This document shows, in pieces, positions 20,590-33,307 of a stretch of 64,000 nucleotides of DNA; position 1 is the first letter of the stretch; each line of letters starts with the position of its first letter. Under the pieces are notes generated by a model. The model was not told the DNA's origin and did no database searches. It saw only the letters and a program-made list of their open reading frames with translations. A program made the position numbers and the translations under genes. The DNA is from Poecilobothrus nobilitatus (lineage: Eukaryota > Arthropoda > Insecta > Diptera > Dolichopodidae), in contig OX352773.1 of assembly GCA_947095535.1 (NCBI GenBank), forward strand, positions 206,604,093-206,668,092, in the 5' to 3' direction.

Positions 20590-23284
20590 TGTGACGGTCT
20601 CATACGAAATGTATAAATTTGGTGCTTCTATTAAATGTCGTTCATTGCTATCAATTAAATTTTCCGTAAAATTCCTATTCTTTTATATATATAACTCTCA
20701 AAATTTTATTCTTCACTCAATTATCTCAAAATCGTATAATTTTCTCATAAATTTCCATTCAAAGTGCATAAAATCGCATCCAAAATTTTGCCCACGCGTG
20801 TATTATATAATCCTATATAAATTTTTTCTCTAATTCGTTGCAAACATGTGCTGATAATTTTTACCTTGCTTAAACGGTACCTAATTATTTTTTTTTGAAT
20901 TACTTTAAATAAATTTTTTTAATAAATTTTTCATTTTAAAATAAATAAATTTGTTGTTGTAAATTTTGTAATATGGATCATTCAATTTTTTTTCTCCATA
21001 TATGGTCATTGTAATTAGGTACTATTCTTTGCGAATATAATTAGGTCTTCCGTATAAAACAAAAACAAAATCGAATGATCTGATTTTTTTTGGAGAGTTA
21101 CGTCTTCGGCTATAACGCTATATAAAAAAAAAAAAAAAAAAAGATAAAATTTTTGAAAATATGAAAAGGTCGTATGGTTAAGGGGACATTCGTGATTGTG
21201 AGCTGGAAGTAGAGAGTAGTTCTAAATTTTATAGAAAATTTTAATTGTAAAAACCAAAAAACAAAAAAAAAAAAAAAAAAAAGGGGAAAAATTATAATAC
21301 ATTTGATGATTTTTAATAGAAGTTATCAAGTGAACATTAACTTTTTTTCATTGCTTTTATGATAAATACATTTTTAAACAAAAAAAAAAAAAAGATAAGA
21401 ACACATTTTTGTTCAATAATGACATATAAAATATAAGTTAAAATTTATAAAACTACGGAGTTGTGTTTTGTTAATTTACAAAAAGAAATTAAAAAAAAAA
21501 AAAAAAATCCATGTGAAATTAATAAAAGGGTGAATACAACAAAACAAAAAAGAAAAAAAAAAAAAAAAACCAGAAAAATAGTGGCCAAGTGCATATCAAT
21601 TTAGAAACTGTTGTTTAATTCTTAATGACCAACAACTATATTAAAACACTAAATATTCAAAATTAATAAAAAAAAAAAAAAAATTAATTTGGACAAATTT
21701 TATTTAAAATCTAATTTTTTTATCTCAACATTAAATAGTATAAGTTTACGTTAATTATCACATTAATGTACGTATTTTTTGTACTCTTATTATAAACAGT
21801 TAATTCATATTAAAATTTTGCTTATAATCTTGTGTGCAAATGTAAACGTGTGTAAATATATATACCTGCTCATAAATAATAGACTTACCATTGAATTTAT
21901 AAAAAAAAAAAAAAAAAAAAAAAAATATTTTAATTAACATAATAAGCCTGCCAAGTACATAATATGCATCCCTTACAATAATAAGATATGTGGGAAAACA
22001 GAAAAAAAATGAGGAAAAAAATGGAAGTTGAAGCTGTTATATAAAAAAAAAAAAAAAAGAAAAAAAAAATTTATACGACCAGTTTATTTTAATTTACTTT
22101 TGAATATCCGTAGAATTGTTATTATTGTTGTAATAATAGGAAACATATTATAAAATTAGCTTCAGCAGCTGCTTTTAGGTGTTGTTATACTCATTTAAAT
22201 TTAGAATGTAAGTATTTTAAATAGATTCAAAATATACAAAAATAATTTGAAAAAAAGAAGAACTAAAGAAGAAAAAAAAAAAAAAGAAAAAAAAAATAAA
22301 TAAAGAAATAATATGTAAGTAATTATTTTTTTTATTAAAGTTTTGATTCAAATTAAACTATATATACCTAAATAGTTATTAAGAAATGTAAACAATTTCT
22401 ATTGGAATTTGTAAAATTGATTTTATATAATTTTAATAAATTCAATGAAATAAAAGAAAAAATAATAAAAGATACAAAACTGAATTATATTGTAAATTGT
22501 ATTGTATGAATTTTGTATATGTGTATATACAACATGTATGTACAATATAGGAATATATAACTTTAATTTTAATTTTAGGAGTTCACATCTCCATTCTTCT
22601 TAAATATACAAATAAGAAAAAAAAAAAAAAAAAAAAAATGTATATTCATAACTCAGGTATATGGGAAATTAGTATTATATATATATATCATATCATTAAT
22701 TATTTGTTTTAATTACATTTTTTATATTTTGCTATTATCATTATAAACACAAAATTTGTAAAATATTCTATTCCAATATAAAGTAAGACAAAGAAACAAA
22801 AGCTAATTTTATAAGAGAAAAAAAAAAAAAACAATAACTTTACCAATTATTATTAAATTTATAAATAAATTCAATGGATAAGTGAGTATTTTGATTGTTT
22901 TCATGGAGGCTTAGTCAATAAAACCATAATTTAACCTGGGTGGAGAAGTTGGTGAGTGTTGGGTTGCCTACAGCATTCCCTGGACGGGATAGGCAACATG
23001 GTTGGGTTGGGCGGAGGAAGGCCTTGGTTATCTGAACCTTCCTCTAGCAAAACATTTTAATTCCCTTATAGCGTGTCCTGTTCCTTTTTGTGCAGCTTTT
23101 GCAGGTTTTATCATTAGATTCGATCAAGTAGCACGCATACTGGATAATGAACATCTAGAGGTAGTAGCAAGACCCCACCCCATTCCGGCGAGCTAAGCCA
23201 ATAATAAAAGACGTGCTATGGCTACTTCTTCTAGGGAATTCACCGCACAGTTACATGTGTCGGGGAATTTTTTTTTTCATTACA
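20590..23284 (+). repeat. 5' LTR of element 2 (2695 bp, short subtype)
   Basis: TGTGACGG...CATTACA. Relative to element 1 it lacks about 90 bp between CCCACGC and GTGTATTATATAATCC, and differs by scattered substitutions (GGTACCTAATT, GACCAGTTTA, GGTGTTGTTATAC). In the inverted repeat near the LTR start, the left arm has an A where element 1 has G, which adds a mismatch. Confidence 0.95.
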
Positions 23285-23286
23285 GT

Positions 23287-23304
23287 TGGCACCCAACGTG
23301 GGGC
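23287..23304 (+). other. Primer-binding site of element 2, tRNA-Lys type
   Basis: TGGCACCCAACGTGGGGC, 2 nt after the LTR end and identical to element 1, including the single A that departs from the usual tRNA-Lys match. Confidence 0.88.
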
Positions 23305-24595
23305 ACGACAAGGACAAGAAAGAGCAACAAGCCTACACGGCATAATTTTCATAAGCTCAATGCTTCTACGGCCAAAGGTTCCCCCCACAAAATGCAAACC
23401 TTCACGGTATTTATTTCCTATTCCTATCCTTTCCTTTTATTTAGAAATATTGGTTGAGGGATTGTGGACTTTTCTGGAATTCGAATCTAATATGTTGAAG
23501 TAACCATTAGTATTTGACCGAAAAGAATGCAATATTTTCAATGAATATTTAACCAGTTTAATTTTAATAAATTTTTATGAAGTTGGATTTTAGTTGATCT
23601 TGCCAACCGCTGAATACTAAACATCTGGAATATGAAGACTTCGCTGGAAATTTTCGCGGGTTATCTCATCCGATGATTATAGTATTCATGCGCAAATTCT
23701 GGCAATTTGAAAGTTAACTTTACTCAGGAATATCAATTAAAATCTCATACTATACCTACATCCTATATCCATTTGTTACGCTAACATGGGAGAAATGTTT
23801 TGTGCACCTCATTAATTGAATAAACCTACCCAGGTTAAATTATGAATTAGAAATATAAATATATATAATATTAATAAAATTGAATTAATAAATTGTTGTC
23901 CGTTTTAATAACAGAAGCATTTGCCGCAGAAATATCTTATTATTAAACAATTTAAACAAAAAAAAAAAAAAAAATTATTATTAAATTAAAATTAAACTTA
24001 TTTTATTAATTAAACGTATGTTAATCTTCACTTTCAAAGGAATTATTTAGAATTTATTTCAGAAGAAAATTTAACATTAAATAGTTTTGTAATTTCGCAT
24101 ATTATAAAAATTTTATGAAGTTTCAAGTTGGTATAAGTAATAAATTTGTTTTAATTCGAATTTACACAGTTTCGTTACCTTTTATATAATTTATTATAAA
24201 CATACATAGTATGCGTATATATATTTGTGTATGTATAAGCATTACTAATAGAAACGGGAGAAATAAGGTTCAGAAAAAAAAAAAAAAAATAAATAATTAT
24301 TATTAATAAATTTTATCTATTTCATTAAATTATAATCTATATAAAAAAAAAAGAAAAAAAAATAAAATTTATTAATTCAAAATTTTTTTTTATGAAATAA
24401 ATAATATTACCTTGGGAAAAAAAAAAAAAAAAGAAGATAAAACCGCAACAAAAGAAAATTTCGGAACATCGTAAAATCTCTATATTTTAAACATTTGTTT
24501 TTCGTTAGAAATTGAATTTTCTCTGACTTGAAGTACGTCATTGGTTCGACGATAATTTTATTTATTGATAAAGTATTCCTTTCTAGTCACCCAAA
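23305..24595 (+). other. Untranslated leader of element 2
   Basis: Colinear with the element 1 leader, with a few substitutions and a different A/T-rich block near 24340-24435. The 17-nt ACCCAGGTTAAATTATG at 23828-23844 again complements LTR bases 22925-22941. No coding frame is shared with element 1. Confidence 0.75.
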
Positions 24596-26092
24596 ATGTC
24601 AGTCATACACAGTATGGATGGGAGACCAGGGTCCCCTTCAATGGAACCAAATCAGTGTTTGATCTGCTGTGAATCCTTACTAGATGATCAGGAGTTAATG
24701 ACTACTAGATGCAGGCATACCTTTCATATGACCTGCATTTATGGATGGCTAAACACCAGTAGTTCTTGCCCGACATGTCATAAAGCGGTCACCAAAAACA
24801 GTCTGTTACTAGTTGAAAAGACTGCAAGTCTACCAGCAGGGGCAGTTCCGGAAAGCGCAGAGCGAGTACTCTTAACAAAACAACAAAGAAAAAATCTACA
24901 GAAGAATACCGATAGAAATTTCTCGTTGCCAATAGGAAATGATGAAGCCCCAAATTACCAGGTAGACCACGGTAGTCAATCCAGGGAAATGGAATCTGAC
25001 ATGGAAAATCGAATTACGAAGACGGTCGAGGGCCATATGCAACAGGAGTTTAGTAGAATGCAAACCATGATCCAAGAGTTATCGCAACAAATACAAGCGT
25101 TAATGGTGCCCCGAAGGGAAGAACCAGAGTGGCCGAGAGAAAGTTTTCCACCCTTATCTCACCGACCAGAACAATATAACACGGGAAGGCGTCCTAATAC
25201 ATCCTTTGAAGAAATGCGAGCAAGATCATCCGCGTCGTCCACATCTCTGGCTAACTCAAGCAAGGTTGCTCAGTTAATAAGCAGTTGGAATCTTAGCTTC
25301 AGCGGTGCCCAAAACGGTTTACCGGTGGATAAATTTATTTACATGTTAAATTGTTTGGTGCAAGACAATTTGGATGGAAACTTTCGACTCCTGGGGGAGC
25401 ACTGTCATTTGCTGTTTACAGGAAAAGCCAAGGAATGGTTTTGGCGTTATCGCCGTTCAGTTGCGCTAGTGGAATGGTCGTCTCTTTGTAGGGACCTGAA
25501 ATCCCATTTTAATGATTACCTGTCTGATTTGGACATAAGAGAATTGATGCGCGATAGGAAACAACAGTCCAACGAGAATTTTGACGATTTCTACTACTCC
25601 ATATTATCCCTGAGTGATAGATTGGGTTATCAGATGCAAGAAAGCGAAATGGTGGAAATTTTAAGAAGAAACCTGAAACCAGCTTTACGTAAGGAAACGT
25701 TCTATTTACAAATCAATTCAGTTGCGCACCTACGGCATTTGATTATGAAAAGAGAAACTCTTAATCTAGAGCTCGAACGAACCCCTAGATTTATGGGTAA
25801 CAATCAAAAGAGACCAGTTCACGAAATCCAACTAGAAGAGACGAAGCAAGATGACGATATCTCGAACAGCGGTATTTCGGAAATAAAAAGCACACTCGTG
25901 GAAAACAAACCGTTAATATGTTGGAACTGCCAAAGCCAGGGCCACAGATACATGGATTGCCTCGCTGAAAGAACCGTGTTTTGTTACGGATGTGGCGCCG
26001 CGAATGTTTACAAGCCTCAATGTTTGACGTGTCAGGGAAACTTGCTACGGAGCGGCAGTCCGAACACTGGACTCCGCTCGAAGAAACAATAA
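24596..26092 (+). CDS. gag: Gag polyprotein with N-terminal RING-H2 finger, element 2
   Basis: 498 aa, the same length and domain layout as the element 1 Gag. All eight RING ligands, the zinc knuckle and the second Cys-only site are intact. I see three amino-acid differences from element 1: H for Y just after the last RING cysteine, E for Q near residue 116, and M for T near residue 174. The frame is fully open although pol in this copy is broken, so this copy could still supply Gag and its RING domain. Confidence 0.93.
   Translation: MSVIHSMDGRPGSPSMEPNQCLICCESLLDDQELMTTRCRHTFHMTCIYGWLNTSSSCPTCHKAVTKNSLLLVEKTASLPAGAVPESAERVLLTKQQRKNLQKNTDRNFSLPIGNDEAPNYQVDHGSQSREMESDMENRITKTVEGHMQQEFSRMQTMIQELSQQIQALMVPRREEPEWPRESFPPLSHRPEQYNTGRRPNTSFEEMRARSSASSTSLANSSKVAQLISSWNLSFSGAQNGLPVDKFIYMLNCLVQDNLDGNFRLLGEHCHLLFTGKAKEWFWRYRRSVALVEWSSLCRDLKSHFNDYLSDLDIRELMRDRKQQSNENFDDFYYSILSLSDRLGYQMQESEMVEILRRNLKPALRKETFYLQINSVAHLRHLIMKRETLNLELERTPRFMGNNQKRPVHEIQLEETKQDDDISNSGISEIKSTLVENKPLICWNCQSQGHRYMDCLAERTVFCYGCGAANVYKPQCLTCQGNLLRSGSPNTGLRSKKQ
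26035..26079 (+). promoter_or_regulatory. Programmed -1 frameshift signal, element 2
   Basis: GGGAAAC at 26035-26041 in the correct phase, 8-nt spacer, then the same GC-rich hairpin as element 1 with no substitution in slip site, spacer or stem. Confidence 0.88.
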
Positions 26093-29000
26093 ACCAAAAT
26101 TGCCCGACCAAGGAGGACGATTTAAAAATCGTGTTATCAACAAAAACAACTAGAGCGTCGCAAACCGAATTGATAATGAAACCCGAAGTTAACAAAATTA
26201 AGAAACCCATATTGTATCCCCCAAAACCGTATCACGAGCGATTAAAACAATACCAAGAAGCGAGAGATCGAATATTTAATCATTGCAAAATAAGCTTAGA
26301 CAGCATATGTACGAAAACACGAAAATGCAAAAGAAACACCGTTCGAAATCGAATGTATTTTAAAAGAAAAAAAATAACACGACATAAGCTAAAAGTATGC
26401 CTTGACGCTATCGTAAACTCTAAATCCGATTTGAGACCCTTTGCAACAGTTAAAATATTTGGAAAGAAATTGGAAGGTCTGCTGGATTCCGGCGCATCGA
26501 TATCGTGTTTAAGTGGAACCGCACTAGAAGAATTCCTTAATTTAGATATTCCATATCAACCTTTCCATAATTTTGTAGAAACAGCTGGTGGTCAAAAATT
26601 CAAAATTTTGGGTAGGGTAGAAATAGACATAAGCTTTTCTGACACCATCAAACCGATCGAATTATTTCTAGTACCTGGTTTGACCCAAAACTTGTATTTG
26701 GGAATTGATTTTTGGAATAAATTTGGTTTAATGCACAAGCTAAACGAAAAGTTTAACTTAGAAGAATTACAACAAAACATTCAAGCCCATGATCTTACTG
26801 GCAACCAAAAATGTCGATTGAATAGAACTATAACATGGTTCCCAGATTATGACAAAGAGGGATTGGGAAAAACAAAAATCCTTAAACATACTATAGAGGT
26901 GGCCAAAGATGCTAAACCCGTGAAACAGAGATACTTTTCAGTGTCACCGGCAATAGAGAAAAAAATTCATGCGGAAGTAGATCGAATGTTGGAATTGGGT
27001 ATCATTGAACCGGCTCCGCCAAATTGCCCGTGGAGTAGCCCGGTAGCTGTCGTCCAAAAGGGAGAGAAGTTCAGACTCTGTCTAGACTCCAGGAAACTCA
27101 ATGAAGTTACCGTTAAGGATGCGTACCCACAACCTAAAATAAACGGCATTTTATCACGTTTACCGAAGGCCGAATTTATTACTTCTCTGGACTTAAAGCA
27201 TGCCTTCTGGCAAATCGAACTGGAGGAGGAATCAAGGAACATGACGGCCTTTACAGTACCAAATAAACCACTGTTTAGATTCACAGTTATGCCGTTTGGT
27301 TTGACAAACGCTCCGCAAACACTATGTCGTTTAATGGATATCATTATTCCGGCTCATTTGAAAGATAAAGTGTTCGTTTACCTGGACGATCTACTCCTAG
27401 TGAGCACCGATTTCGACGAGCATCTGGAGCTTCTGGGAGAGGTTGCTCAAGTACTAAGAAGGGCGGGATTAACCTTAAACATTTCTAAGTGCAAATGGTG
27501 TATGAAAGAGGTGAAATATTTGGGCTACATAATAGGGAATGGATGCTTAAAAGCTGATCCGGAAAGAGTAGCAGCTATAAACAATTTAGCGATACCACGC
27601 TCAGTTCGCGAAGTTCGTAGTGTGCTAGGATTAATTGGCTGGTACCGTAGGTTTATTGATAATTACGCCACTCTTACAGCCCCTTTAACGGAGTTAACTA
27701 AAAAGAAACAAAATTTTATATGGACGGAAGAAGCAGAAGAAGCGTTCATAAAGATAAAAAATAAATTAACAACTGCGCCTATTTTGATCACGCCGAATTT
27801 TGAGCTGCCATTTATAATTTCATGCGACGCTTCAAAAACGGGAGTGGGCGGAATCTTAGCTCAAGAGGACCAGGATGGAAATGAAAAACCCGTGGCTTTC
27901 TTTTCCAAAAAGCTGAACCAAGCCCAGAAAAATTACTCAATCACCGAGCTGGAGTGTTTGGCGGCCATACTCAGTATCGAAAAATTTCGCGAGTATGTGG
28001 AAGGCCTAGAATTCAAAGTCATCACCGACCATGCTAGCTTAAAGTGGTTGATGAGGCAACAGAATCTAAATGGAAGATTAGCCCGTTGGTCGCTAAAACT
28101 TCAACGGTTCAATTTCACCATTGAACACAGGAAGGGTAGTCAACACGTAGCACCAGATGCCCTGTCACGATTACAAATCGACGAAGTTGCGAATAAAACA
28201 ACGGTGGAACCAGAAATTGACATAAACTCTGGACACTTTTCTTCAGAGAGCTACAAGGCTTTAAAAAGGCAGATAGAAGAGAACGAAAGCCGCCTGCCAG
28301 ACTTAAAAATCGTAGATAATTTTGTATATATAAGGAAAGAATTTTCGAAAGGAAACGAAGATTTAGATATATCCGTTTGGAAATTGTGGATCCCACAGGA
28401 AATGATCAGGGAAGTAATTGAACGTGCACATAATTCACCTGTATCGGCACATGGGGGTATAGGGAAAACCTTGGAAAAACTACGCAGGAATCTATTTTGG
28501 CCAAGCATGGCTAAAGATGTAAAGAATTATATAAATCACTGCGAAGTTTGTCGACAGTGCAAAGCGCCAAACTACATCTTAAAACCTCCAATGGGCGCTC
28601 AGGCCATTTCTTGTCGTCCATTCCAAAGATTATATATGGACTTCTTAGGACCATACCCGCGTTCGAAAACCGGGCACATCGGAATTTTTATTGTGCTGGA
28701 TCATTTTACCAAATTTCCATTATTGAAACCGATGAAAAATTTTTCGGGAGCGGCCATACTAGATTTCCTAGAAACGAATGTGTTCCACCTATTTGGCGTG
28801 CCAGAGATTATTATAACAGATAACGGGTCTCAATTCAAATCAGTTCAATTCGCACAATTATTGAAAAAATACGGCATAAAACACACCTTTACAGCCGCTT
28901 ACTCGCCCCAGTCTAACAACGCGGAGAGAGTAAACAGGACCCTCATTGCCGGCATCCGATCGTATCTCTCGGGGGATCAGAGAGAATGGGATAAACACCT

Positions 29001-29413
29001 TAGCCAGATCGCAGTAGCTTTAAGAAGCCTGTACCACAGTGCTATAGGGTATCCACCGTACGTCGCATTGTTTGGGCAACAGATGATAACTCATGCCGAA
29101 TCGTACAGCTAATGATAAACTCCAGTTCCTGCGACAACAATTGCGTACTAATCTGGATAGAGCCTTTGCAGCCAACAAAAAAGCATATAATTTACGAGCG
29201 AGGCCCATTCATTTGTCCGAAGGGGACATAGTATTTAGGAGAAACTTTGCTCAAAGTAATAAGGCAAGAAAATTTAATGCAAAATTAGCCCCTAAATTTC
29301 TGAAGGCCAGGATCTCAAAAAAAATTGGCCATCACTATTACGAATTGCAAGATATGGAAGGCAAGAAAACTGGTGTTTACCATGCTAAGGATTTGCTTTC
29401 CTCCCCACACTAA
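26041..29413 (+). pseudogene. pol: Pol polyprotein, broken in integrase
   Basis: Protease, reverse transcriptase, RNase H and the integrase zinc and D,D,E motifs are as in element 1. Just after AGCT at 29110, 50 bp present in element 1 (13054-13103) are missing. The deletion shifts the frame and makes an immediate TAA at 29110-29112. The rest of the integrase C-terminus, including the GPY/F-like region, is still readable in another frame up to the original stop at 29411-29413. Protease, reverse transcriptase and RNase H could still be made; integrase would lose its last roughly 117 residues. Confidence 0.95.
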
Positions 29414-29473
29414 GAAATAATTCCGTTTTCCAGATAATTTTCCCTCGTTTTTCCTCTTGAAAATTCCCTGTTT

Positions 29474-32170
29474 TGTGACGGTCTCATACGAAATGTATAA
29501 ATTTGGTGCTTCTATTAAATGTCGTTCATTGCTATCAATTAAATTTTCCGTAAAATTCCTATTCTTTTATATATATAACTCTCAAAATTTTATTCTTCAC
29601 TCAATTATCTCAAAATCGTATAATTTTCTCATAAATTTCCATTCAAAGTGCATAAAATCGCATCCAAAATTTTGCCCACGCGTGTATTATATAATCCTAT
29701 ATAAATTTTTTCTCTAATTCGTTGCAAACATGTGCTGATAATTTTTACCTTGCTTAAACGGTACCTAATTATTTTTTTTTGAATTACTTTAAATAAATTT
29801 TTTTAATAAATTTTTCATTTTAAAATAAATAAATTTGTTGTTGTAAATTTTGTAATATGGATCATTCAATTTTTTTTCTCCATATATGGTCATTGTAATT
29901 AGGTACTATTCTTTGCGAATATAATTAGGTCTTCCGTATAAAACAAAAACAAAATCGAATGATCTGATTTTTTTTGGAGAGTTACGTCTTCGGCTATAAC
30001 GCTATATAAAAAAAAAAAAAAAAAAGATAAAATTTTTGAAAATATGAAAAGGTCGTATGGTTAAGGGGACATTCGTGATTGTGAGCTGGAAGTAGAGAGT
30101 AGTTCTAAATTTTATAGAAAATTTTAATTGTAAAAACCAAAAAACAAAAAAAAAAAAAAAAAAAAGGGGAAAAATTATAATACATTTGATGATTTTTAAT
30201 AGAAGTTATCAAGTGAACATTAACTTTTTTTCATTGCTTTTATGATAAATACATTTTTAAACAAAAAAAAAAAAAAGATAAGAACACATTTTTGTTCAAT
30301 AATGACATATAAAATATAAGTTAAAATTTATAAAACTACGGAGTTGTGTTTTGTTAATTTACAAAAAGAAATTAAAAAAAAAAAAAAAAATCCATGTGAA
30401 ATTAATAAAAGGGTGAATACAACAAAACAAAAAAGAAAAAAAAAAAAAAAAACCAGAAAAATAGTGGCCAAGTGCATATCAATTTAGAAACTGTTGTTTA
30501 ATTCTTAATGACCAACAACTATATTAAAACACTAAATATTCAAAATTAATAAAAAAAAAAAAAAAATTAATTTGGACAAATTTTATTTAAAATCTAATTT
30601 TTTTATCTCAACATTAAATAGTATAAGTTTACGTTAATTATCACATTAATGTACGTATTTTTTGTACTCTTATTATAAACAGTTAATTCATATTAAAATT
30701 TTGCTTATAATCTTGTGTGCAAATGTAAACGTGTGTAAATATATATACCTGCTCATAAATAATAGACTTACCATTGAATTTATAAAAAAAAAAAAAAAAA
30801 AAAAAAAATATTTTAATTAACATAATAAGCCTGCCAAGTACATAATATGCATCCCTTACAATAATAAGATATGTGGGAAAACAGAAAAAAAATGAGGAAA
30901 AAAATGGAAGTTGAAGCTGTTATATAAAAAAAAAAAAAAAAGAAAAAAAAAATTTATACGACCAGTTTATTTTAATTTACTTTTGAATATCCGTAGAATT
31001 GTTATTATTGTTGTAATAATAGGAAACATATTATAAAATTAGCTTCAGCAGCTGCTTTTAGGTGTTGTTATACTCATTTAAATTTAGAATGTAAGTATTT
31101 TAAATAGATTCAAAATATACAAAAATAATTTGAAAAAAAGAAGAACTAAAGAAGAAAAAAAAAAAAAAGAAAAAAAAAATAAATAAAGAAATAATATGTA
31201 AGTAATTATTTTTTTTATTAAAGTTTTGATTCAAATTAAACTATATATACCTAAATAGTTATTAAGAAATGTAAACAATTTCTATTGGAATTTGTAAAAT
31301 TGATTTTATATAATTTTAATAAATTCAATGAAATAAAAGAAAAAATAATAAAAGATACAAAACTGAATTATATTGTAAATTGTATTGTATGAATTTTGTA
31401 TATGTGTATATACAACATGTATGTACAATATAGGAATATATAACTTTAATTTTAATTTTAGGAGTTCACATCTCCATTCTTCTTAAATATACAAATAAGA
31501 AAAAAAAAAAAAAAAAAAAAATGTATATTCATAACTCAGGTATATGGGAAATTAGTATTATATATATATATCATATCATTAATTATTTGTTTTAATTACA
31601 TTTTTTATATTTTGCTATTATCATTATAAACACAAAATTTGTAAAATATTCTATTCCAATATAAAGTAAGACAAAGAAACAAAAGCTAATTTTATAAGAG
31701 AAAAAAAAAAAAAACAATAACTTTACCAATTATTATTAAATTTATAAATAAATTCAATGGATAAGTGAGTATTTTGATTGTTTTCATGGAGGCTTAGTCA
31801 ATAAAACCATAATTTAACCTGGGTGGAGAAGTTGGTGAGTGTTGGGTTGCCTACAGCATTCCCTGGACGGGATAGGCAACATGGTTGGGTTGGGCGGAGG
31901 AAGGCCTTGGTTATCTGAACCTTCCTCTAGCAAAACATTTTAATTCCCTTATAGCGTGTCCTGTTCCTTTTTGTGCAGCTTTTGCAGGTTTTATCATTAG
32001 ATTCGATCAAGTAGCACGCATACTGGATAATGAACATCTAGAGGTAGTAGCAAGACCCCACCCCATTCCGGCGAGCTAAGCCAATAATAAAAGACGTGCT
32101 ATGGCTACTTCTTCTAGGGAATTCACCGCACAGTTACATGTGCCAGGGAATTCTTTTTTTTTTCATTACA
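29474..32170 (+). repeat. 3' LTR of element 2 (2697 bp, short subtype)
   Basis: TGTGACGG...CATTACA, the same subtype as its 5' partner. The few differences cluster near the right end (TGTGCCAGGGAATTC here, TGTGTCGGGGAATTT in the 5' LTR). The 60 nt before it again lack a purine tract. Confidence 0.95.
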
Positions 32171-32174
32171 GATT
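32171..32174. repeat. Right target-site duplication of element 2 (GATT)
   Basis: GATT directly after CATTACA, matching 20586-20589. The reconstructed empty site reads TTTCAAGATTCTAAAG. Confidence 0.9.
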
Positions 32175-33307
32175 CTAAAGAATATCTGAATGAATTGATG
32201 AATTTATACAGATCAATAAAAATCTACACATTTTTCCGTGACTTGGAAATAGTAAATTGTAATATGTAATAATTTTTTAGTAAAATGGAAATACTCCAAT
32301 AACTTCCAGCTTTAAAAACGAAAAATGGTGAAAAAAAAATGGTGGTTTTTGAAATGGTGTTTATATGTATATGAAATTTATATGATTTATATATGTTTTA
32401 TAATATATGTATGTAATATTGTCTAAAATAATATTGTAAATAATAAATAAATAAATCAACAAACATACCTTTGTTAAAAAAGAAGAAGAATAATTAAGTA
32501 TCTGAGCAAAATTAAAATTAGAATATATTTAAATAGACTTTAAAAAAGATTTTCATAAATCTCATAAGAATATTTCCATTTATTATTTGACGTATGGTAG
32601 ATTCATTCATGTCAAGAAACTATTAATAATTTAAAATTAATAAAGTAAAAATATATTTTATTCTACTATTTTAATAATTCATTTAAATTCAAAGTATTTT
32701 TTTTTTTTTGCTCTCTCTTCCTTCCATTCTTTATTTTTGATGAAAATTTTCTTGGTTTTTCCTGTCAATTTACAAAACCAATTTCATGCTGATTTTCAAC
32801 TGTCATATTATAAAAAGAATTAATCAATTATATATTCCAATTTACTTATTCCCTTTTTTTTTTTTTTTTTTATCCTTTCAGCATTATTTGTTTTTAATAT
32901 CAGGAAGATTAAATTTATAGACTGTGCCTTATCATAGTAAAAGAGTATACATACTTATACATAAACTTTAAGTGTATTATTGTTATTATAGTTATATAGA
33001 TTTATTAAATTATTGAAAGCGTTATTTAAGAAAAAATTTAAAAAACGAAAAAAAAAACAAGGAGAAATAAATTAAAAGTTAGAAAAAAGAAAATAAAAGA
33101 ATGTGTTGGTGTTTTGACCGTCTATATTAATCATATAGTCTAGTCTGATTATCAAATAGTGTCTAGTCTAGTCTTGTCTATCTATAATTTATAAAATATT
33201 GAATTAAATTGATTTTTTTTTTTATTGTAGTTTTTTGTTAGTTTTTTTTTTTTTTTTTATAGAATTTTTGTCTCTTGTCTTGTTGTTTGAGAAAAGAGAA
33301 AACGATG
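32175..33307. other. AT-rich spacer between element 2 and copy A'
   Basis: About 1.1 kb with no gene seen. It contains poly-T runs and a short cluster of TAGTCTAGTCT words near 33138-33180. If the tandem-duplication model is right, a relative of this sequence should lie just upstream of the window. Confidence 0.7.

Larger units (their letters stand above)
20590..32170 (+). mobile_element. Element 2: same retrotransposon family, pol broken
   Basis: About 11.6 kb, with the same architecture as element 1 and a perfect GATT target duplication. The gag-pol coding region differs from element 1 by roughly ten substitutions plus a 50-bp deletion. The LTRs belong to a different subtype that lacks about 90 bp and carries many shared substitutions. 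The two LTRs of this copy are almost identical to each other, so the insertion is recent. With pol truncated it would need integrase supplied by another copy. Confidence 0.96.

Noticed and set aside
23002..23196. 64-aa frame in the short-subtype LTR (also 31885-32079)
   Set aside because: Opened by a one-base poly-T difference and absent from the element 1 LTRs; not a gene.
29093..29413. Separate 106-aa gene after pol in element 2
   Set aside because: It is the frameshifted remainder of the pol C-terminus.
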